Positions 1 through 6,763 of a DNA stretch of 11,629 nucleotides are shown one piece after another. Both the position numbers and the translations under genes were made by a program. Location of the stretch: the NCBI GenBank assembly GCA_964396185.1, contig CAYNEI010000070.1:1-11629 (forward strand), given 5' to 3'. Each line of letters opens with the position of its first letter. Position 1 is the first letter of the stretch. This DNA is from CAYNEI01 sp964396185. GTDB taxonomy: Archaea > Thermoplasmatota > SW-10-69-26. The notes below the pieces were generated by a model that did no database searches, was not told where the DNA came from, and saw only the letters and a program-made list of their open reading frames with translations.

Positions 1-2
1 AC

Positions 3-158
3 GCCGATGATGAGCTCCGCGGTGAGCTGGTCGGTACGCTGGATGACAAGCAGGCGCTGCCCGACATCGACCCCCGTGTCGATGGTGAGTTCGCTGCCCA
101 GCATGCTGGCCAGGCGTCGAGCACTGCGCTCGCGCAGGCCGGCGGCAGCCTCCCGTAG
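3..158 (+). CDS. Partial gene, C-terminal 51 residues (strand uncertain)
   Basis: An open frame enters from the left edge and ends at TAG 156-158. It gives an acidic, Ala- and Gly-rich tail of 51 residues that I do not recognise. A GC hairpin and a pyrimidine-rich tract lie about 50 bases downstream, which fits the end of a plus-strand transcript. The exact antisense register is also open and gives an equally protein-like, Leu-rich sequence, but it has no in-frame start codon near position 180. A strong Shine-Dalgarno (AAGGAGG) does precede a minus-strand ATG at 180, in yet another frame whose translation is rich in Arg, His and Pro. I favour the plus strand weakly. Confidence 0.35.
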   Translation, partial: ADDELRGELVGTLDDKQALPDIDPRVDGEFAAQHAGQASSTALAQAGGSLP

Positions 159-209
159 GCTCGTCTGAGTCCACCGCCATGCCCGCCTCCTTGTGAGGCA
201 GATCCCCCC

Positions 210-262
210 GCCCGGGGCTTCGCGCCCCGGGCACCCCCCTTTCTTCTCCTATCGTTCCTTGC
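210..262 (+). terminator. GC hairpin followed by pyrimidine-rich tract
   Basis: GCCCGGGGC at 210-218 pairs perfectly with GCCCCGGGC at 224-232 around a five-base loop. It is followed by a C/T-rich run up to about 262. A smaller five-pair stem lies just upstream at 185-199. Archaeal termination relies mainly on T-rich tracts, so the run may matter more than the stem. The direction fits a gene ending at 158. Confidence 0.4.
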
Positions 263-370
263 TTCTCCTAGCTTGCTTGCAACCGCCGCACGCCGCACCC
301 CGCGCGCGCCCTCAGGCCAAAGCGAAACCGTTTTCCCCCAGTGCGTCGAGTGGTCGCGTGGGATGCACAC

Positions 371-649
371 ATGATGAACGTCAAGTACGAGAAGCAGGAC
401 GTCAAGGGGTGGCTGCTCCTGCTCGACATCGTCGTGGCCATCGTACTCGTCACGTCCACGGCGCTGCTCGTTTACAACTCCTGGATGGCTGGGGCCAAGC
501 TTGCCGAGGGCCTCGGCTCAACCCCCGAGCAACGGATGCACTACTGGGCCATGATGACCAGCGTGGCCTTCCTGGTGGGATCGCTCAGCTATCTGTTCGG
601 CCGGTACTTCAAGGACCGGTTCGCTGAGGTCAACAACCCCTGGCTGTGA
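371..649 (+). CDS. Small two-pass membrane protein
   Basis: This encodes 92 residues from the double ATG at 371/374. A GTG at 341 is in frame but would add an uncharacteristic N-terminus. No Shine-Dalgarno is visible, so a leaderless mRNA is likely. Two hydrophobic helices are predicted, at about residues 14-36 and 58-78. A lone Asp sits inside the first helix, and a charged, polar hairpin of about 20 residues joins the two. The C-terminus is short and polar and ends in Asn-Pro-Trp-Leu. With both ends charged, a helical hairpin with its termini on the same side is plausible. The stop lies one base from the stop of the convergent secreted-protein gene, so the two transcripts must overlap. I do not recognise the family and cannot assign a role. 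Confidence 0.75.
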   Translation: MMNVKYEKQDVKGWLLLLDIVVAIVLVTSTALLVYNSWMAGAKLAEGLGSTPEQRMHYWAMMTSVAFLVGSLSYLFGRYFKDRFAEVNNPWL

Positions 650-650
650 C

Positions 651-1535
651 TCAGAGGGCCTCGTCGAAGGACTCGACAGAGTCCATCCCGAACAGGAAGA
701 GCGCGACCTGATCCCTGGGCCCGGCATCGAAGCGATCCATCTCGAGGGTATGTTGGCCCCCGGGCGAGGCGGCTGACGCGAAGCTGCGTCCCGCCAGACC
801 CCAGGATTTCGTGCCCTCCGGGGAGACGACCCGGACCTCGCCGTGATCCAGCAACCCCTTGTTCGTGGCGGCCAGGCCGAAGCGCACGCGCTCCTCGGCG
901 AAACCTCGCTCCGCGCGGCCCCCATCGAACCTCTCCACCTCGTAGCCTCCAGCGCGGATTCCGATGCCATTGTTGATGGACGCATCGGTCACCGACAGGG
1001 CGGTGCGACCAGCCCACTTGGAGCTGACGGTGATCTCCTCCTGGCAGCGCACGCTCAAGAAAAGCGGTGAATCCACAAGGCTGGTCCCCCAACTCCATGC
1101 CCCGAACAGCGCCACCTTCAGGGACCCGTCCCCACGGGCCTGGTGGAGCCTGCTCAGGTTGACCGCCCAGTCACCGTTCCCAGACTTCTTGACCTTGGTC
1201 GTATCGAAGAGCCCATCGGCCCTGGAGGACACGGTGCGACCTTCGTCCAGCATGGCGAACTTCGCCCTCACGGCCCCTGTGTTGTACGTGACCCAGAGGG
1301 CCATCCCATCGTTGAACGGACCGTTCCCGCTGGCGGCCACGCGCAGCGCACAGACGTTGTCCGGACCGAAGTCGAGGTCCAGCTCGACGATCATGGAGCC
1401 ACGCAGGTCCACGGGCGCCTTCCAGCTGAACACCACGGAGTCAGCCTCGCTCTGCCCCGCGCCGGTGGGCACCAGGGCCGCCCAAGCGACGCTGAGCATC
1501 AGCAGCGCGACGAACAGCGGCCCTCGCCCGTGCAT
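651..1535 (-). CDS. Secreted beta-rich protein of unknown function
   Basis: This encodes 294 residues from the ATG at 1535. The N-terminus is a classical signal peptide: Met-His-Gly-Arg, a hydrophobic core at about residues 7-22, and likely cleavage near 26-28. The mature part has the alternating hydrophobic and polar pattern of beta-strands and no second membrane helix, so it is probably exported and released or held by partners. Only two cysteines are present (62 and 164), which could form one disulfide. A sequon (Asn-Leu-Ser) lies near residue 126. A TATA-like box about 25 bases upstream of the ATG, with no Shine-Dalgarno, indicates a leaderless transcript. The family is not recognised. 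The gene is convergent with the two-pass membrane protein. Confidence 0.85.
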   Translation of the reverse strand: MHGRGPLFVALLMLSVAWAALVPTGAGQSEADSVVFSWKAPVDLRGSMIVELDLDFGPDNVCALRVAASGNGPFNDGMALWVTYNTGAVRAKFAMLDEGRTVSSRADGLFDTTKVKKSGNGDWAVNLSRLHQARGDGSLKVALFGAWSWGTSLVDSPLFLSVRCQEEITVSSKWAGRTALSVTDASINNGIGIRAGGYEVERFDGGRAERGFAEERVRFGLAATNKGLLDHGEVRVVSPEGTKSWGLAGRSFASAASPGGQHTLEMDRFDAGPRDQVALFLFGMDSVESFDEAL

Positions 1536-1555
1536 GCGCGCTCAGGGGTGGCAGC

Positions 1556-1566
1556 GCTTTAAGGGG
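1556..1566 (-). promoter_or_regulatory. TATA-like box, leaderless promoter
   Basis: On the minus strand this reads as a C-rich stretch followed by CTTAAAGCG, with TTAAA at 1558-1562. Its centre is 25 bases from the ATG at 1535. That is the standard archaeal TATA-to-start-site distance, so transcription should begin at or next to the start codon. Confidence 0.55.
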
Positions 1567-1642
1567 TTCCGAGCGCACCTGGCTGGGTGACAACAGGGCG
1601 CCCAAGCCAGAGCAGGTCGCCGGAGACCCGGCTCGCCACCCC

Positions 1643-2017
1643 TTAGCTCCGCGGCCAAGCCAGCCAGGCAAGCGGCAGCTGGCTCACAGCATAGATAGCG
1701 TGGACCGCGTAGTGCCCGAGGGTTTGAGCTGGGTCGAAGGGCCAGATGGGTAGCGGGAGCACGGAGAGCAGCCCACCGACCACCGCGTTGAGCACCAGCC
1801 AGGCCACAAGCACCCAGGCCAGCCCGTCGCGCATGGAGCCCGAGAACCCCCACCACCAGGCAGTGGTCAAGCCCACGGGGATCAGCGCACCCGTGACCCA
1901 GAACTCCCCGGAAAGCGCGCCGAACTCAGCGACATCGTGCGCCAGGCGGCCGAGCAGGGCGAACCCGAGGGCGATGAGCACGGATGCGGCGTCGGGTCGA
2001 TGGGTCTCCTCAGTCAC
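1643..2017 (-). CDS. Small multi-pass membrane protein
   Basis: This encodes 124 residues if it starts at GTG 2017, stopping at TAA 1643-1645. The frame stays open upstream to TTG codons at 2035 and 2110, so the start is not settled. I chose 2017 because the residues before it are polar, Arg-rich and unlike a membrane-protein leader. Hydrophobic segments occur at about residues 10-25, 38-56, 66-92 and 104-120, giving three or four membrane passes. The third is long, Trp-rich and ends in a Leu-Pro-Leu-Pro motif. A conserved-looking His-Asp pair (27-28) lies after the first helix. I do not recognise the family. It is divergent from the tRNA gene and upstream, on the same strand, of the secreted-protein gene at 651-1535. 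Confidence 0.7.
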   Translation of the reverse strand: MTEETHRPDAASVLIALGFALLGRLAHDVAEFGALSGEFWVTGALIPVGLTTAWWWGFSGSMRDGLAWVLVAWLVLNAVVGGLLSVLPLPIWPFDPAQTLGHYAVHAIYAVSQLPLAWLAWPRS

Positions 2018-2125
2018 CCCTCGTGATCCAGGCAACCGCCTATCAGCTCTCCCATCCGACCCCGAAAGGTAGAAATCAGGCTCCCGCTTTGGGCCGCGCG
2101 GGTCCTCCAAGGGCCCGCCCGCACT

Positions 2126-2198
2126 GGGCGAGTAGATCAGTTGGAAGATCGCAGCCTTCGCAAGGCTGAGGCCGGGGGTTCAAATCCCCCCTCGTCCA
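2126..2198 (+). tRNA. tRNA-Ala (anticodon CGC)
   Basis: A full cloverleaf can be folded by eye. The acceptor is GGGCGAG (2126-2132) with CTCGTCC (2191-2197). The D stem is GATC/GATC (2135-2138, 2147-2150). The anticodon stem is CAGCC/GGCTG around loop TTCGCAA, with anticodon CGC at 2159-2161. The variable loop has five bases. The T stem is GGGGG/CCCCC around TTCAAAT. The third acceptor pair is G3:T70, the universal identity element for alanyl-tRNA synthetase, which confirms the anticodon assignment. A73 is present and no CCA is encoded, as is common in archaea. There is no intron. I found no convincing TATA box directly upstream. Confidence 0.95.
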
Positions 2199-2288
2199 CT
2201 CTCAGGCCCTCCAGAGGATCTGGGGTAACCCCAAGCCGAGGGTCGAGGGTTCTCAGAGAGTCCGGGCGAACGGGTCGAATCCCCGGAT

Positions 2289-2304
2289 CCCCCTCGCCCA
2301 CTCT
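2289..2304 (+). repeat. Near-copy of the tRNA-Ala 3' end and flank
   Basis: These 16 bases match 2187-2202, the last part of the tRNA acceptor plus four flanking bases, with one mismatch (CGCCC here, CGTCC in the gene). This copy would restore a perfect pair with the acceptor 5' strand. A degenerate T-arm-like sequence (GGGTCGAATCCCC) lies just before it at 2272-2284. No complete second tRNA can be folded. It could be an attachment-site scar or a tRNA fossil. Confidence 0.5.
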
Positions 2305-2340
2305 ATACTGGTGGAGACGAGGGTTATCGCCAGGTCCACT

Positions 2341-2353
2341 GAAACATTTAAAC
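2341..2353 (+). promoter_or_regulatory. BRE/TATA promoter of first regulator
   Basis: GAAAC followed by ATTTAAAC (TTTAAA at 2347-2352) resembles an archaeal BRE plus TATA box. Transcription should start near 2375. That gives a leader of about 50 bases, which carries the CGACAAT-type repeats and a Shine-Dalgarno. Confidence 0.6.
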
Positions 2354-2360
2354 CCTGAGC

Positions 2361-2412
2361 CGACAATCTTGCAGCTAGGGTCGAAGGCGACAATGTATGA
2401 TATTCGACATTG
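2361..2412 (+). promoter_or_regulatory. CGACAAT-type repeats, possible operator
   Basis: CGACAAT occurs at 2361-2367 and 2388-2394, and CGACATTG at 2405-2412. CAATGT (2391-2396) and ACATTG (2407-2412) form an inverted repeat with a ten-base spacer. These cover the predicted start site and the leader up to the Shine-Dalgarno of the regulator gene, a good place for autoregulation. Binding is inference. Confidence 0.3.
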
Positions 2413-2424
2413 GGAGGTCGTATG

Positions 2425-2973
2425 ATGGGCTCAGAACAGGTTGAGGAGGAGCCTCCAGAGCACGTCCAAGCGGAGATCCGCAACTCGCTGCTCATCCATC
2501 CGACGCGGGCGGATATCCTTGAGACTGTCAAGGCCAAGCCCGGGATCAACAAGAACCAGATTCGGCTGGAACTGAGCATCGGACTCAAGGTGCTCGATTA
2601 CCACATGACCAAGATGGAGGAAGCGGAACTCGTCGTGCGCATGCCAAGCGCCCAGGGTAAGGAGGTCCTCTATTTCGCTCCCGAGGATGTCGAACTCTGG
2701 GAGAACCCGAGGACCCGTATCATGTTCGGACGTAAGCCTACACGGCATGTTGCCACGTACATCGCCGAGAACCCCGGGACTTCATCTGAAGCGATCGCTG
2801 AAGCCCTCGACCTGTCTGTCGTCACGATCCGGCATCACATCCGGACCCTCAAGGACCACAACCTGATCGTTTCCGCGAAGATCGGGCGACAAGTAGAGTA
2901 CCACCCGTTGAGCGAACTCAGGGAGTGGGTCGAGGAACTGGGAGACCAGTTCGAGAAACCCTGGACCTCTTGA
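2425..2973 (+). CDS. Tandem winged-helix transcriptional regulator
   Basis: This encodes 182 residues. GGGAGG at 2412-2417 lies seven bases before the ATG at 2425; a second ATG at 2422 is possible. After an acidic N-terminal tail, two winged helix-turn-helix domains follow, at about residues 25-86 and 105-160. Each has the order helix, turn, recognition helix (Leu-Asp-Tyr-His-Met in the first, Ile-Arg-His-His-Ile in the second), then a beta wing ending in Glu-Val-Leu-Tyr-Phe or Glu-Tyr-His-Pro. A Leu-Trp-Glu-Asn-Pro linker joins them. There are no cysteine or metal-site clusters, membrane helices or ligand domains, so it is a cytoplasmic DNA-binding protein. It is clearly homologous to the regulator at 9072-9722, sharing the His-Pro-x-Arg start, the Leu-Trp-Glu-x-Pro-x-Thr-Arg linker and the Glu-x-His-Pro end. 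It is convergent with the first receptor-like gene. The target genes are unknown. Confidence 0.9.
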   Translation: MGSEQVEEEPPEHVQAEIRNSLLIHPTRADILETVKAKPGINKNQIRLELSIGLKVLDYHMTKMEEAELVVRMPSAQGKEVLYFAPEDVELWENPRTRIMFGRKPTRHVATYIAENPGTSSEAIAEALDLSVVTIRHHIRTLKDHNLIVSAKIGRQVEYHPLSELREWVEELGDQFEKPWTS

Positions 2974-3240
2974 GCCGTCGTTGGTCGGCTGCCGCCTCCG
3001 TCGCCCAGTCGATTTGTGGATCACCATGCCCCAGGGGGTTCCAAAGCTTGCGAAGGGGAGGTGGGCGGGGGACCGGAGAACCTTACGGAGGTGCGCGAGG
3101 CAGCCATCTTCTGGACAGCACGGACAAGGAGAACGCGTGTTTCGCGATCCCACCGCCATCTGGACAAAGCCAGGATGGTACTTAATTATTGAGCTGTAAC
3201 TAGGGCGACAGTGTGGTGAGCTGCATCGCGGCGGCCGTGG
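2974..3240. other. Convergent intergenic gap with AT-rich island
   Basis: No gene is supported in these 267 bases. The one notable element is an AT-rich island (TTAATTATT at 3182-3190) in otherwise GC-rich DNA. It could be a TATA-like box for a small plus-strand transcript running antisense into the 3' end of the receptor-like gene, or part of a transcription termination zone. Confidence 0.3.
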
Positions 3241-5193
3241 TCAACCCACGACCCCTGCGACGCGAACGTCGTCTCCAAGGGGAGCATAAAGGGGCTGGGC
3301 GAGCAGCTCACGTGCCAGATTCGGTGCTTTCCCTGCAAGCTGAACCAATGCATCGGAAGCAAGCTCGAGACGATCGGCGTGCCAGGCGACCTTCACGAAC
3401 GTGGCAAGCGTGGTCCCGCTCAGGGTGCTCATCACGCGCTCGGAGAGGGGATCGTACTCCCGCTCAAGCAGGTAATGGATCGCCATCTGGGGTTCCTTGT
3501 CCACAAGGTGCGCGAAGACGCGTCCGGCTTCCTCCCGGCGACCGGCCGTCCATGCGCGCTGCACCCACGCGTCCAAGACATCGGGGTCCAGATCGCTCGT
3601 GCAGCTCCGGCCGACCTGCCCGACCACGGGGTTGCGCAGCGCGATCTCGACCGCCCAGCTGGCGTTGACACGAGCCATGTGGGAGAACCACCACTCAGCT
3701 TCTCGCTGTTTCCCGGCCAGGGCAAGGGCCCGGACGAGCTTGCTGAGCGCATCCAGCTCGGTATCGTCGAGGGTGTTCGCGAAGCGGCGGTACGCGCTCG
3801 AGGCTGGCTCGTAGCGACCGATCTCCATGAGCGTGTCGCCGAGCCAGGACCAGGCCTCCGGAAGCTCCGGGCGAGCGCCTGTCAACGCTTCGAAGACGGC
3901 CCGCGCTTGCTCGAACTCCATGCGGTCGTGAAGATCTCTGCCCCGATGGAGCTCTTGCTCGTAGCCCGCTCGGGACATCCGTTCTGGGGCCAGCTCGTCG
4001 GAGGGGGCCGGGGCTTGCTCCCCTCGCCGCTTACGGCCTCGGTGGGAGACGTACATCGCGCTCGTGACCCCCACGGCTGCCAGCCCGACGAGACCGATGA
4101 GGGCGTAGCTCGGAACGCTCGGGCCCCCGCTTGGGGCGGCGTTGGTCCCGAGCGCCGTCTGCTCAAGGCCTTCGGTGGCCACGACCTGGAAGTTGCCGTC
4201 CACCTGGGTACGGATCCTGGCTGGGTTCGCGGGTGTGGCCTCACCCGCGACGGTCCCTCCACCGGGCACAGCGGCCGATCGGAGCTCCCCGTGCCCTCGA
4301 AGCTCAAGCGGTGCGGGATCGTATCGGTAAGCGAGCAGTTCGCTGACGATCTCTCCTTGCACGTCGCTGGAGCGGACCTCACCATCAACGATGGATGAGA
4401 GCTCGGGCGCGAGCACGTCCACGCTATCGGCCGATTCGAGGCTGAGCTGGCCGTTGGTCACCGTCAAGATGGTCACGCGGAGTTCATACTCCTCCATGCC
4501 TGTGGCCATGGGGTCTCCCCGGTAGCCGGTCCAGTTCGACCACGAGCTGTCGGCTCCAGAGATGTCGATCGTCACGTTGTTCACGAAGAGCGTGAAGTTC
4601 CCCGTCAGCGTCCCTTGGTCCCCGCCGTAGGCCGCGCTCCAAGCGTTGTCCAGGCGGTACCAGAACCCCGGGTTCTCACCTTCCCCCACGTTCCTCTGTT
4701 CCTCCGACCAGCCGGTCTTGGCGATGGTCTTGGGCGGGACCGGTGCGTGGAGGCTTGATCCGTCTGCGGAGTGGGAGATCAGGCCCTCGTCAGTGTGCGC
4801 GGCGATCCCGAGGAACTCGACGGGGGAGCGCCAGCCCTCGAAGCCCACGGTGACATCCTCGAAGCTCCAGGCCTGCTCTCGGCGCTTCTCGTTGACCTGC
4901 TCATGCACACCCAACGGCTCCTGCTCCAAGTCGTAGCCCTTCACCCACGCCATCGAGACCTCGATGTGCTGCGCGGAGAGCTTCGCGTCGACCTGGTCTT
5001 GGCCGTTGCGCACGTGGAGCACGCCCTGCTCGGTGGACGTTTCGCTGACCCCTTGGATCTCCAGGCGCTCCGAGGTTTCGAGCACGCCGGTGGCCTCGCT
5101 GGGTTGAGCGGCAGCAGCACCAGCGAGCGCTGGGAAGAGGAGCGCGCACATGGAGACGAGGACGGTCGTATGGATCCAGTCTTGTTTCGCCAA
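3241..5193 (-). CDS. Receptor-like protein: signal peptide, ectodomain, one TM helix, TPR tail (copy 1)
   Basis: This encodes 650 residues from TTG 5193. That start is preceded by GGGGG and puts the signal peptide at the N-terminus (hydrophobic core about 8-24, Ala-rich cleavage zone 25-29). Residues 30-350 form an extracellular, strand-rich domain carrying Gly-Phe-Trp-Tyr-Arg (176-180), Leu-Phe-Val-Asn-Asn-Val-Thr (202-208) and Asn-Trp-Thr-Gly (220-223), with several sequons. One membrane helix lies at 361-383, followed by a His-Arg-Gly-Arg-Lys-Arg-Arg stop-transfer patch. Residues about 411-635 are helical, TPR-like repeats in the cytoplasm. The ectodomain aligns along its length with the protein at 6824-8500, so the two are paralogs; this copy has the longer TPR region. 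It starts 13 bases after the stop of the small secreted protein, indicating co-transcription and probably translational coupling. The biochemical role is unknown. Receptor or scaffold is inferred from topology. Confidence 0.88.
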   Translation of the reverse strand: MAKQDWIHTTVLVSMCALLFPALAGAAAAQPSEATGVLETSERLEIQGVSETSTEQGVLHVRNGQDQVDAKLSAQHIEVSMAWVKGYDLEQEPLGVHEQVNEKRREQAWSFEDVTVGFEGWRSPVEFLGIAAHTDEGLISHSADGSSLHAPVPPKTIAKTGWSEEQRNVGEGENPGFWYRLDNAWSAAYGGDQGTLTGNFTLFVNNVTIDISGADSSWSNWTGYRGDPMATGMEEYELRVTILTVTNGQLSLESADSVDVLAPELSSIVDGEVRSSDVQGEIVSELLAYRYDPAPLELRGHGELRSAAVPGGGTVAGEATPANPARIRTQVDGNFQVVATEGLEQTALGTNAAPSGGPSVPSYALIGLVGLAAVGVTSAMYVSHRGRKRRGEQAPAPSDELAPERMSRAGYEQELHRGRDLHDRMEFEQARAVFEALTGARPELPEAWSWLGDTLMEIGRYEPASSAYRRFANTLDDTELDALSKLVRALALAGKQREAEWWFSHMARVNASWAVEIALRNPVVGQVGRSCTSDLDPDVLDAWVQRAWTAGRREEAGRVFAHLVDKEPQMAIHYLLEREYDPLSERVMSTLSGTTLATFVKVAWHADRLELASDALVQLAGKAPNLARELLAQPLYAPLGDDVRVAGVVG

Positions 5194-5206
5194 CTTGAAG
5201 CCCCCA

Positions 5207-5677
5207 TCACGCGTGTAGGCCCACTTCGACGAACACGGGCCGGCCCTCGATCTCTCCACTGTCCTCGGTGATGGCCACGACCTGGTACCAGAACTCACCC
5301 GTTGTCAGGAGCGCGAGGCGATCAACGTACCCGTGCTTGTGCTCCTCGGTGAAACCGATCGGTTCCAGCGAGTCCTGGCTCATCCCCCGGCGGACCTCGT
5401 AACCGAGGACCGTCGCGTTGGTGACCGGCCGGTCCCAGCTCACATCCACGTCGAGCCCATCGTTCTGCGCGTGGGTGTTCATGGTCTGCACCCCGCCAGA
5501 CATGGCGCACTCGCCGACACCTACGCTTGGCGGGTCCAGGGTGGCTGAGACGCACGGGTTGACCCCGTAAGCTCGCCTGTCGGAGGCATCCACCGCTGGT
5601 GCAGTCAGAGCAACTGCGATAAGGATGCCCGAGATCGTGAACGCCGCTAACCTTCGACTACCGCTGTGCTGGATCAC
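5207..5677 (-). CDS. Small secreted fibronectin-III-like protein (copy 1)
   Basis: This encodes 156 residues from GTG 5677. GTG 5695 is an alternative, with GGAGG at 5689-5693. The signal peptide has Arg-Arg followed by a hydrophobic core at about 11-28. The mature part starts with a disulfide candidate (Cys42 and Cys57). It continues as a beta-sandwich resembling a fibronectin type III fold: a Gly-Leu-Asp-Val-Asp-Val-Ser-Trp strand, a Tyr-Glu-Val-Arg-Arg-Gly strand, His-Gly-Tyr-Val-Asp, then Trp-Tyr-Gln-Val-Val-Ala and a final strand ending near Val-Glu-Val. It has no membrane anchor. The protein at 8521-8952 shares all these motifs, including the 15-residue cysteine spacing. It is the first gene of a pair with the receptor-like gene downstream, so the two products may bind each other outside the cell. 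The fold assignment is by eye. Confidence 0.82.
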   Translation of the reverse strand: MIQHSGSRRLAAFTISGILIAVALTAPAVDASDRRAYGVNPCVSATLDPPSVGVGECAMSGGVQTMNTHAQNDGLDVDVSWDRPVTNATVLGYEVRRGMSQDSLEPIGFTEEHKHGYVDRLALLTTGEFWYQVVAITEDSGEIEGRPVFVEVGLHA

Positions 5678-5721
5678 CGTGCCTTCATCCTCCACCGCCG
5701 TGCCTCGAGCCTCAGAGAGGC

Positions 5722-5731
5722 GGATTAAATG
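5722..5731 (-). promoter_or_regulatory. TATA box of first secreted/receptor gene pair
   Basis: The minus strand reads ATTTAAT at 5724-5730. Transcription should start near 5702, giving a leader of about 25 bases with GGAGG before the GTG start at 5677. The box lies in the 96-base gap after the upstream ten-cysteine gene, so this pair can be transcribed independently. Confidence 0.55.
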
Positions 5732-5773
5732 CAGTGCCACCCAAATACTTCCCTCTTTCGGGTCACCCGGCTC

Positions 5774-6730
5774 CTAGCTCACGGCTCCGCAGATCTCCAG
5801 GCTCCCGACCGAGGAGGCGCTGATGCCCTGGGTCTGGATCTCAGCGTCGAACGCCAGGTCCTTGCACTCTCCAGCAGAGGGTACCTCGAGCCTGAACCCT
5901 TGTAGATCGTACGTCCAGAAGCCGTTCTCTGGATCCGTGTCCGACCGGAAGGGGATCGTTGCCTCGGTCATGGGCTCAGGACTGCTGCAGCCGAAGCTCT
6001 GGGTGCACACGAGATCGCCTGTTGCTGTCACGTTGCCCCGAACATCGGAGCCGACAGCACCGACCCCCGAGAGGAGCAGAGAGAGGTGCACGTCCTCACC
6101 GGCTCGAGCCACGATCCTCCCATGAGGACCTGACGCATCCCAACATGCCGGGGACGGCGCGCCCGTGCAGGCGCGGTAGGCCGAGATGCCCACGTCCACG
6201 ATCGCACGCACGATGACCTCGTCACAGTCCTTGAACAGGGGGTCATCCTCGACGCACCGCGGAGAGGGTTGCGGTTCGTCGGGGAGGTCCTCGGTGAGGA
6301 ACTCGACCACGACCATGTACCGGCCGGTCTCATCGCCGAGGAAGACCGGTTCCAGCGTCCTGCAGAAGGTGGGCAACACGATGAGCGAGAGACCGCAGGC
6401 GACGTTCGTCGTGGAGTCGACGACCTCGCCAGTTGGAACGAAGATCACGCGAACCTCGTAGTAGACCTGGAGCAGGGCAAGGGTGGGATCCCCGAACTGG
6501 GCATCCCATTCGACCACGAAACCGGCGCTCGGGCCGAATTTGGCCCCACTGCTAGGCTGGTAAATATCCACCAGAACCACGGCTCCCGTGTCTTGCTCCT
6601 GGGGGGTCGAGAGCGTGTCCCCATGGTCCTGGCCATCGTCGAGTTGAGTTGTCCCCGAAGCTCCGATCAGGGGGATCCCTGTCAAGAGCAGAGCGACAGA
6701 TAACAGGATGATCTGGACGGTCCTCGCCAC
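5774..6730 (-). CDS. Secreted ten-cysteine protein
   Basis: This encodes 318 residues from GTG 6730. GGAGG at 6738-6742, seven bases upstream, decides this start over an in-frame TTG at 6754. The signal peptide has Arg3, a hydrophobic core at about 5-22 and likely cleavage after Ala24-Ser-Gly. An acidic linker follows, then what looks like an immunoglobulin-like strand pattern beginning Pro-Ser-Ser-Gly-Ala-Lys-Phe (about 59-65). Ten cysteines (112, 123, 159, 169, 188, 196, 242, 248, 289, 314) could give five disulfides, which suits an oxidising exterior. There is a sequon at 233. A short Asn-Gly-Phe-Trp-x-Tyr stretch (274-279) recalls the receptor ectodomains, perhaps by chance. No C-terminal anchor is seen. 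It lies between the two paralogous gene pairs on the same strand and has its own promoter. The family is not recognised. Confidence 0.85.
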   Translation of the reverse strand: MARTVQIILLSVALLLTGIPLIGASGTTQLDDGQDHGDTLSTPQEQDTGAVVLVDIYQPSSGAKFGPSAGFVVEWDAQFGDPTLALLQVYYEVRVIFVPTGEVVDSTTNVACGLSLIVLPTFCRTLEPVFLGDETGRYMVVVEFLTEDLPDEPQPSPRCVEDDPLFKDCDEVIVRAIVDVGISAYRACTGAPSPACWDASGPHGRIVARAGEDVHLSLLLSGVGAVGSDVRGNVTATGDLVCTQSFGCSSPEPMTEATIPFRSDTDPENGFWTYDLQGFRLEVPSAGECKDLAFDAEIQTQGISASSVGSLEICGAVS

Positions 6731-6763
6731 GTGAAAGCCTCCAGCATGAATCAATTCTCAAGT

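Noticed and set aside
2199..2300. Second complete tRNA gene downstream of tRNA-Ala
   Set aside because: Only an acceptor-like 3' end and a defective T arm are found. No anticodon or D arm can be placed, so it is treated as a repeat.
3379..4398. 339-residue plus-strand open frame
   Set aside because: It lies wholly antisense to the TPR part of the receptor-like gene, has shadow-like composition, and the minus frame has a signal peptide, TM helix and a paralog.
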